From: an uncultured Lachnospiraceae bacterium
GTDB lineage: Bacteria > Bacillota > Clostridia > Lachnospirales > Lachnospiraceae
NCBI GenBank assembly: GCA_910586255.1
Contig: CAJUHR010000063.1
Coordinates: forward strand, 1 to 10,368
Direction of reading: 5' to 3'
DNA: 10,368 bases
Part shown: in pieces, positions 7,482 to 10,368 of the stretch
Layout: every line of letters begins with the position of its first letter
Numbering within the stretch: position 1 is the stretch's first letter
Position numbers and translations under genes: made by a program
Notes under the pieces: generated by a model
Databases searched by the model: none
Told to the model about the DNA's origin: nothing
What the model saw: the letters and a program-made list of their open reading frames with translations, nothing else

Positions 7482-7564
7482 TTTCACTTCACTCCTTTTT
7501 CCAACCAACATAAACAAAAACTGCCCTGACAGTCCATATGCAAAATCAATAAAATTATTTCCTC

Positions 7565-7984
7565 TTAGTTTTCACGTTTCTGATATTTGTATGCGTCACC
7601 CAGCTCCACCGCACCATTGAGACGCTTCACCTCCTCCACGCACTTTGCATGGAGCTTCCGGAATGCACTTTCATCGATCTGGCTTTCCGAATGGTAGGCG
7701 ATCATGTGCGCCAGCATGGACAACTCCACCGCGATCTTGAAATCCATCCGGGCCAGACGGTTCTCCGTATCCTGCACCGTGCTGGTCAGGACGGAGGACA
7801 GGGACTGCAACAGATAGTTTTCTGCCTTTCTGGAATTCAGATAGCCGCAGTAGAACTTCAGCGCCTCGGTCACGAACTCATTCCGGGAGCGCACATTGGC
7901 CGCCTCCAGCAGTCCATCCGCCATAGCAAGCACGTCCTTCTCGATATAGAAACCAGTCTGTACCTTTTCTGTCCCTTTTGCCAT
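7565..7984 (-). CDS. Ribbon-helix-helix relaxosome accessory protein (MobC/CopG-like)
   Basis: 139 residues. ATG at 7984 (ATGGCA) is selected by AAAGGAGG six bases upstream; an overlapping ATG four bases earlier is out of frame. The frame extends well upstream without a start signal and that part is oriT-region DNA. The N-terminus KVQTGFYIEKDVLAMADGLLEAANVRSRNEFVTEAL, residues 7-42, written here as KVQTGFYIE (strand), VLAMADGLLEAA (helix) and RSRNEFVTEALKFY (helix), fits a ribbon-helix-helix DNA-binding fold. The rest is helical (MDFKIAVELSMLAHMIAYH) and may mediate oligomers or relaxase contact. Such proteins bind oriT, aid relaxase loading and often repress their own operon. The predicted oriT lies about 370 bp upstream, which fits this role. 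Confidence 0.85.
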   Translation of the reverse strand: MAKGTEKVQTGFYIEKDVLAMADGLLEAANVRSRNEFVTEALKFYCGYLNSRKAENYLLQSLSSVLTSTVQDTENRLARMDFKIAVELSMLAHMIAYHSESQIDESAFRKLHAKCVEEVKRLNGAVELGDAYKYQKREN

Positions 7985-8127
7985 CCATGCCCTCCTTTCC
8001 CTTTTTCCGGTGTATTTGTGGCAGTATTCACTTTTCCCTTTCAAAAAGCTTGGAATTCTGTCCCTTTCCCTGCAGTCAGGTATAAAAAATCTCTGTATCC
8101 CTGAAAAAGTTATGCACTTTTGCCTTT

Positions 8128-8148
8128 CCGCACGGCTTTGCCGGGCGG
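8128..8148. repeat. Hairpin CCGC-x-CGGC / GCCG-x-GCGG
   Basis: The arms pair over eight GC-rich base pairs with one mismatch around a TTT loop (CCGC 8128-8131, CGGC 8133-8136, GCCG 8140-8143, GCGG 8145-8148). It is next to the larger hairpin at 8157-8186. It could be a protein-binding or single-strand structure of the transfer origin; neither strand shows a T-run that would make it a terminator. Confidence 0.55.
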
Positions 8149-8156
8149 TGTTTTCC

Positions 8157-8186
8157 GGGTTTAGGCTGCGAAAGCAGCATAAACCC
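8157..8186. repeat. 30-bp hairpin with GAAA loop
   Basis: The arms GGGTTTAGGCTGC and GCAGCATAAACCC pair at 12 of 13 positions, closed by a GAAA tetraloop on the plus strand. It is far too regular to be chance. On the plus strand it is followed only by TTTAA, and on the minus strand by GGAAAACACC, so it is a poor terminator. Its place 170 bp from the nic site suggests a single-strand DNA structure, such as a complementary-strand start site or an accessory protein site. Confidence 0.7.
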
Positions 8187-8357
8187 TTTAACCTGCACAC
8201 CTTTCGACCCGGAACTCACACCGCTCTGGCCCAATCCCGAACCCCTGTCCAAATTGCCGCAACAAGGCGGATTTCTCTTCCGATGGTAACTACTGCCACC
8301 CCTTCCCCGAAAACGGCACACGGGGCCACACGGCGGCTTACAAGGGCGGATGCCGGG

Positions 8358-8401
8358 GGTACGTTCTCTGCACCATGTGCGTGTCGTACCTATCCTGCCC
8401 G
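8358..8401 (+). other. Predicted origin of transfer (oriT) with RP4-like nic site
   Basis: A nested inverted repeat (outer GGTACG 8358-8363 / CGTACC 8385-8390; inner GCAC 8370-8373 / GTGC 8377-8380 around CAT) is followed at once by TATCCTGCCCG. The run ACCTATCCTGCCCG (8388-8401) matches, from memory, the nic region of plasmid RP4, where relaxases of the MobP class cut TATCCTG|C. By analogy the nick lies between 8397 and 8398 on the plus strand, seven bases from the repeat arm, which is RP4-like geometry. The 5' end attached to the relaxase would lead rightwards, so the relaxase and coupling-protein genes would enter the recipient last. The MobP3 relaxase and ribbon-helix-helix gene nearby supply the expected partners. 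Confidence 0.8.
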
Positions 8402-8508
8402 AATTCCTCCTGCATCACCTGCTTCCAGGCGGCTTTCTCTCTTCTTTTCTGTCTATCCTGCTCCCCTGGCCTTTCCATTCGCTGCCGCTGCCATCACCCA
8501 GACGCTTT

Positions 8509-8763
8509 TTACACGCTGCCCCTGTCTTCACTCTGCCTGTCTGCATTCCTCTGCCTGTTCGGACGGGACGGCCTGGCATTTTCCTCTCTGGCGATCCGGT
8601 CATCCAGGTACTCCCTGGTTGCCTGGGGCACATATTTTTCATAGAGTTTCTGGAGATAGTCCTTCAGTTCCGCCTGCAAATCTGCTTCCTTCTTCCCCAT
8701 ATGGTAGGTCAGGGCATCCAGGCGCTCCGTGTTGAAACTCATCGTCAATGTTGTATTTTTCAT
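8509..8763 (-). CDS. DUF6103-like small element protein
   Basis: 84 residues, starting MKNTTLTMSFNTERLDALTYHM. ATG at 8763 has GGAGGC ten bases upstream and AAGGAT closer. The N-terminal half (KKEADLQAELKDYLQKLYEKYVPQATREYLDDRI) is a strand followed by helices and matches my recollection of the DUF6103 family. It could be a degenerate ribbon-helix-helix fold, with the TTLTMSF strand first. The C-terminal half (NARPSRPNRQRNADRQSEDR) is Arg/Pro-rich and probably disordered, able to touch DNA. It lies next to the oriT region, so a relaxosome role is a reasonable inference. No experimental function is known to me. Confidence 0.82.
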   Translation of the reverse strand: MKNTTLTMSFNTERLDALTYHMGKKEADLQAELKDYLQKLYEKYVPQATREYLDDRIAREENARPSRPNRQRNADRQSEDRGSV

Positions 8764-8823
8764 ATCCTTATCTGCCTCCGATCATTAAATTTTCTTTCCA
8801 CTGTCTCTTTGCACATGTTCCCA

Positions 8824-9069
8824 TCACCTCTCCTGGATGACCGGAGCCATCGGTTCCTCCTCCGGCTCATTCACCCAGTCCTCATAATCCTCCACGCTGC
8901 AGTACCCTGCCAGCATGGCAGAAAACGCATCCAGCCGGCTGGCCTTCACGCCTGACAGCTCCATCTGCAGGCCGGAATAGCCCTGGAACACCCGCACCAC
9001 TTTTGCGTCCAGCACATCCGCCCAGGCTTTCTTTCCTGCCTCCGTCAGTGTTCCCCCATCCAGTTCCAC
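8824..9069 (-). CDS. Uncharacterised element protein, N-terminus apparently cut off by TGA
   Basis: 81 residues from GTG at 9069 (VELDGGTLTEAGKKAWADVL) to TGA at 8824-8826. The GTG has no ribosome binding site. In the same frame, conserved-looking sequence (WENLHLVHDEIDYGLPHTI) extends up to a TGA at 9127-9129. Beyond it MGTRLKDLLCA begins at ATG 9162, with GGGGGA seven bases upstream. The intact gene was probably 8824-9162, about 112 codons, broken by the TGA at codon 12. It may instead have been the C-terminal part of a fusion with the gene before it. The later part (LDAFSAMLAGYCSVEDYEDWV) recalls small proteins carried by Clostridial conjugative elements. I cannot name the family with confidence and the function is unknown. 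Confidence 0.65.
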   Translation of the reverse strand: MELDGGTLTEAGKKAWADVLDAKVVRVFQGYSGLQMELSGVKASRLDAFSAMLAGYCSVEDYEDWVNEPEEEPMAPVIQER

Positions 9070-9126
9070 AATGGTATGGGGCAGCCCGTAATCGATCTCA
9101 TCATGGACCAGATGCAGGTTTTCCCA

Positions 9127-9738
9127 TCAGGCACACAGCAGATCCTTCAGGCGGGTTCCCATGGCCTGTCCCCCATTTTCCCGGCTCATGTTATCTCCGG
9201 AATCTTTTTCCTGGGAAACAAGTTCCGCCAGGCTCTGTTTTCGCCCCTCCTGCAAGTTTATACAGAAATCCGGATAAAAACGCAGCTCCAGACAGTCACT
9301 GCGGATACTTGCCAGGCTCACCTCCGGCCTCTCCACAAGTATGTCTGCCAGAAGCTCTGTCAATGCGGGATTTTCAGAGAAAGAAAAATCACACTCTTTC
9401 TGTATCTGATCCAGATAAAAGACCCAGTTTCCATCTCCCGTATCACTGGTCCCCTCCAGAATCATCCGGTCTGCCAGCCGGGACATCCCTGCCCCGAACT
9501 CTGACAGGGAATCATATTCCAGGGCGGCGGCATCCGGCACATAGGATGCATAGCGGGCATAGCCATAGCCCTCTGATTCCACCAGGACGCCGTCATGCCT
9601 TCCCTCCCCCGTCACAAGGAGACAGTGATAAAGTCCATCCGGATCCGCCTTCATCAGCTCCACATGGTCCTGAATACAGGGCAGGTTTTCTAGGGGATTT
9701 CTCAGGAACTCTTCAAACTCACCGGCTGGCAGGCACAC
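9127..9738 (-). CDS. Uncharacterised conjugative-element protein
   Basis: 203 residues read from GTG at 9738 (CLPAGEFEEFLRNPLENLPC) to TGA at 9127-9129. Recognisable blocks are GLYHCLLVTGEGRHDGVLVESEGYGYARYASYVPD (about residues 36-70, here over several turns of an alpha/beta domain) and the acidic C-terminal half with ELLADILVERPEV and LRFYPDFCINLQEG. I recall similar proteins beside relaxase genes of Clostridial ICEs but cannot give a family name securely. No membrane segment or catalytic motif is apparent. The start is doubtful: GTG has only GAAGG ten bases upstream. The same frame continues above a TGA (9745-9747) to ATG 9816, which follows AAGGAGGG, so the true N-terminus may be that segment. 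The last eleven residues (from ATG 9162) seem to belong to the start of the next gene. Confidence 0.7.
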   Translation of the reverse strand: MCLPAGEFEEFLRNPLENLPCIQDHVELMKADPDGLYHCLLVTGEGRHDGVLVESEGYGYARYASYVPDAAALEYDSLSEFGAGMSRLADRMILEGTSDTGDGNWVFYLDQIQKECDFSFSENPALTELLADILVERPEVSLASIRSDCLELRFYPDFCINLQEGRKQSLAELVSQEKDSGDNMSRENGGQAMGTRLKDLLCA

Positions 9739-9744
9739 CTTTTT

Positions 9745-9816
9745 TCAACCTTCGCCTTCTGGAACTGAAAATCCGGCTTGTATAAAAACAGCATGTCTAC
9801 TGGATTGATAGCGCAT
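9745..9816 (-). pseudogene. In-frame N-terminal segment cut off by TGA
   Basis: ATG at 9816 directly follows AAGGAGGG and lies 11 bp after the stop of the 9828-10046 gene. It opens 23 codons (MRYQSSRHAVFIQAG and FSVPEGEG), then TGA at 9745-9747. The same frame carries on as KKVCLPAGEFEEFL, the start of the 9127-9738 protein. The likely reading is that the intact gene began here and one base change (for example TGG to TGA) cut it. A short leader peptide coupled to the downstream GTG is the alternative. Confidence 0.5.
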
Positions 9817-9827
9817 CCCTCCTTCCT

Positions 9828-10046
9828 TCACGTAAAATCTACTTCGTACAGTGTCCTGACCACTCTCTTATATTCTGCATGCTGCAGCGCCTCTTTTGTT
9901 CCATGGCGCACTTTTTTATTCAGCTGTCTTCTCCGCAGGGAGATCCCCCGTTTCAGCTCGCCCCTCATGCTTGTAGGTCCTCTTCCCCGCCCCCAGTCCT
10001 CTTTCCTTCTTCTGGAGGTTCCGGGCATTGGTTTCTGTAATGACAT
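9828..10046 (-). CDS. Small Arg/Lys-rich conjugative-element protein
   Basis: 72 residues, starting MSLQKPMPGTSRRRKEDWGRG. ATG at 10046 has AGGAGG five bases upstream, one of the best start signals in the window. About a third of residues are Arg or Lys (RGELKRGISLRRRQLNKKVRH), ending EYKRVVRTLYEVDFT. I recall short proteins with GTSRRRxEDWGRGR and a final VDFT from other Clostridial elements but no formal family. The charge suggests nucleic-acid binding. It is the first gene of a tight run: its TGA lies 11 bp before the next ATG (9816). A GCCGC/GCGGC hairpin lies just ahead of its ribosome binding site and could modulate translation. Confidence 0.75.
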   Translation of the reverse strand: MSLQKPMPGTSRRRKEDWGRGRGPTSMRGELKRGISLRRRQLNKKVRHGTKEALQHAEYKRVVRTLYEVDFT

Positions 10047-10163
10047 GTTTTCCTCCTGTCTGCCGCTTTGTCAGGCGGCTGCTGTTTTCTCTCAGCGACA
10101 CACCATACCGGAATCTTTTCCGCAAGTCCATACCAAAAAACCACAAAGATTCTTTTTTCCTCT

Positions 10164-10190
10164 GGGGATCCTTACTTTTATGGGATCCCC
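10164..10190. repeat. 8-bp perfect inverted repeat at the end of the peptidase gene
   Basis: GGGGATCC (10164-10171) and GGATCCCC (10183-10190) are separated by 11 bases and straddle the TAA stop of the NlpC/P60 gene. The stem is GC-rich and strong. In the direction of transcription it is followed by AGAGGAAAAAAG, not by a T-run, so it is not a classical terminator. It may protect the 3' end of the mRNA. Confidence 0.5.
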
Positions 10191-10368
10191 CGCAGACACC
10201 CCGTAGCGTAGTAATGGCTGCGCCAGAAATTGGAGTTCAGGTCACCGTAGCCAATAGGATTTCCTGCATGAAGCATCTTTCCATCCCCCACATACATCCC
10301 CACATGGCTCACCGGGAGGCCGCTGAAAAAGTAGATATCACCGCCTATATTTGGTATAATGTAATTAT
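10178..10368 (-). CDS. NlpC/P60 (C40) cell-wall peptidase, C-terminus only
   Basis: 62 residues are visible, open to the right edge, ending with TAA at 10178-10180. The sequence GGDIYFF, SGLPVSHVGMYVGDGKMLHAG, then NSNFWRSHYYATGCL is the C-terminal half of an NlpC/P60 domain. The histidine of VSHVGMYVGDG is the catalytic base and that of MLHAG is the likely third residue; the catalytic cysteine lies outside the window. Such enzymes cut peptidoglycan stem peptides, and in conjugative elements they open the wall for the transfer channel. The loop between GDIYFF and SHVG is shorter than in the CD1108-type relatives I remember. The outermost 20 bases are AT-rich, which may be chance or a junction just outside the window. 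Confidence 0.88.
   Translation of the reverse strand, partial: NYIIPNIGGDIYFFSGLPVSHVGMYVGDGKMLHAGNPIGYGDLNSNFWRSHYYATGCLRGIP

Larger units (their letters stand above)
7985..8508. other. Gene-free 524-bp oriT-containing region
   Basis: No supported gene lies between the ribbon-helix-helix gene and the DUF6103-like gene. Reading frames here lack ribosome binding sites and have low-complexity Pro/Ser/Arg-rich translations. The stretch holds two strong hairpins (8128-8148 and 8157-8186), a nested inverted repeat followed by an RP4-like nic motif (8358-8401), a second nic-like motif (8453-8461) and an imperfect inverted repeat at 8077-8104. It looks like the DNA-processing control region of the element. 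Confidence 0.75.

Noticed and set aside
8076..8321. Minus-strand reading frame of 81 codons covering the hairpin region
   Set aside because: No ribosome binding site, odd composition, and it overlaps strong hairpins; any conservation is better explained by DNA structure.
8767..8823. 18-codon frame (MGTCAKRQWKENLMIGGR) starting at a TGATG overlap after the 8824 gene stop
   Set aside because: Too short and with no sign of conservation; it merely bridges to the ribosome binding site of the DUF6103-like gene.
9916..10146. Minus-strand frame overlapping the small basic protein gene
   Set aside because: It lacks a good start signal, while the 9828-10046 frame has AGGAGG at ideal spacing and a recognisable ending.
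10164..10190. GGGGATCC inverted repeat as a rho-independent terminator
   Set aside because: No T-run follows on the transcribed strand.
1..10368. Genetic-code reassignment of TAG or TGA
   Set aside because: Intact genes in the window end in TAG, TGA and TAA, and lesions include deletions as well as stops, so ordinary mutation is simpler.
1..10368. CRISPR array, insertion sequence, tRNA or rRNA genes
   Set aside because: No regularly spaced direct repeats, transposase motifs or RNA-gene signatures were seen on either strand.

Overview
The window reads as part of an integrative conjugative element (ICE) or large conjugative plasmid of the Tn1549-like type found in gut Clostridia (Lachnospiraceae/Ruminococcaceae). 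The evidence is the gene set (VirD4-type coupling protein, DUF3991/TOPRIM protein, MobP3-type relaxase, ribbon-helix-helix accessory protein, DUF6103-like protein, NlpC/P60 peptidase), strong AGGAGG-type ribosome binding sites, and a fairly GC-balanced backbone. The host assignment is inference. No 16S rRNA, tRNA or integrase is present.

Every recognised gene lies on the minus strand, so transcription runs from right to left. From right to left: the C-terminus of an NlpC/P60 cell-wall peptidase (10178 to the right edge); a small Arg/Lys-rich protein (9828-10046); two uncharacterised element proteins (9127-9738 and 8824-9069) that are each interrupted or bordered by in-frame TGA codons; a DUF6103-like protein (8509-8763); a 524-bp gene-free region holding hairpins and a very convincing oriT whose nic motif matches the IncP/RP4 nick site; a ribbon-helix-helix relaxosome protein (7565-7984); a small helical protein (7197-7481); an AT-rich AIPR-family abortive-infection gene (5313-7109); the MobP3 relaxase with a long Sel1-repeat tail (2629-5211) and its detached C-terminal piece (2407-2613); the DUF3991/TOPRIM protein (1535-2389); and the first 455 residues of the VirD4-like ATPase (1-1366).

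Together these make the DNA-processing half of a conjugation system. The ribbon-helix-helix protein and relaxase would assemble at oriT, nick it, and hand the covalent relaxase-DNA complex to the VirD4 coupling protein. The NlpC/P60 peptidase would open the cell wall. The AIPR gene is the only obvious cargo: it is strikingly AT-rich, has its own 5' signals, and sits between the relaxase promoter and the upstream backbone gene. It is probably an anti-phage gene carried by the element.

The most notable result is a cluster of lesions in the backbone. The relaxase is cut by an in-frame TAG exactly where its own repeats have a CAG glutamine codon. The TOPRIM protein appears to lack two internal blocks. 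In-frame TGAs interrupt the two uncharacterised genes. TAG and TGA also end intact genes here, so decay is a simpler explanation than recoding. The element may therefore be losing self-transfer while keeping a functional-looking oriT and a defence gene.
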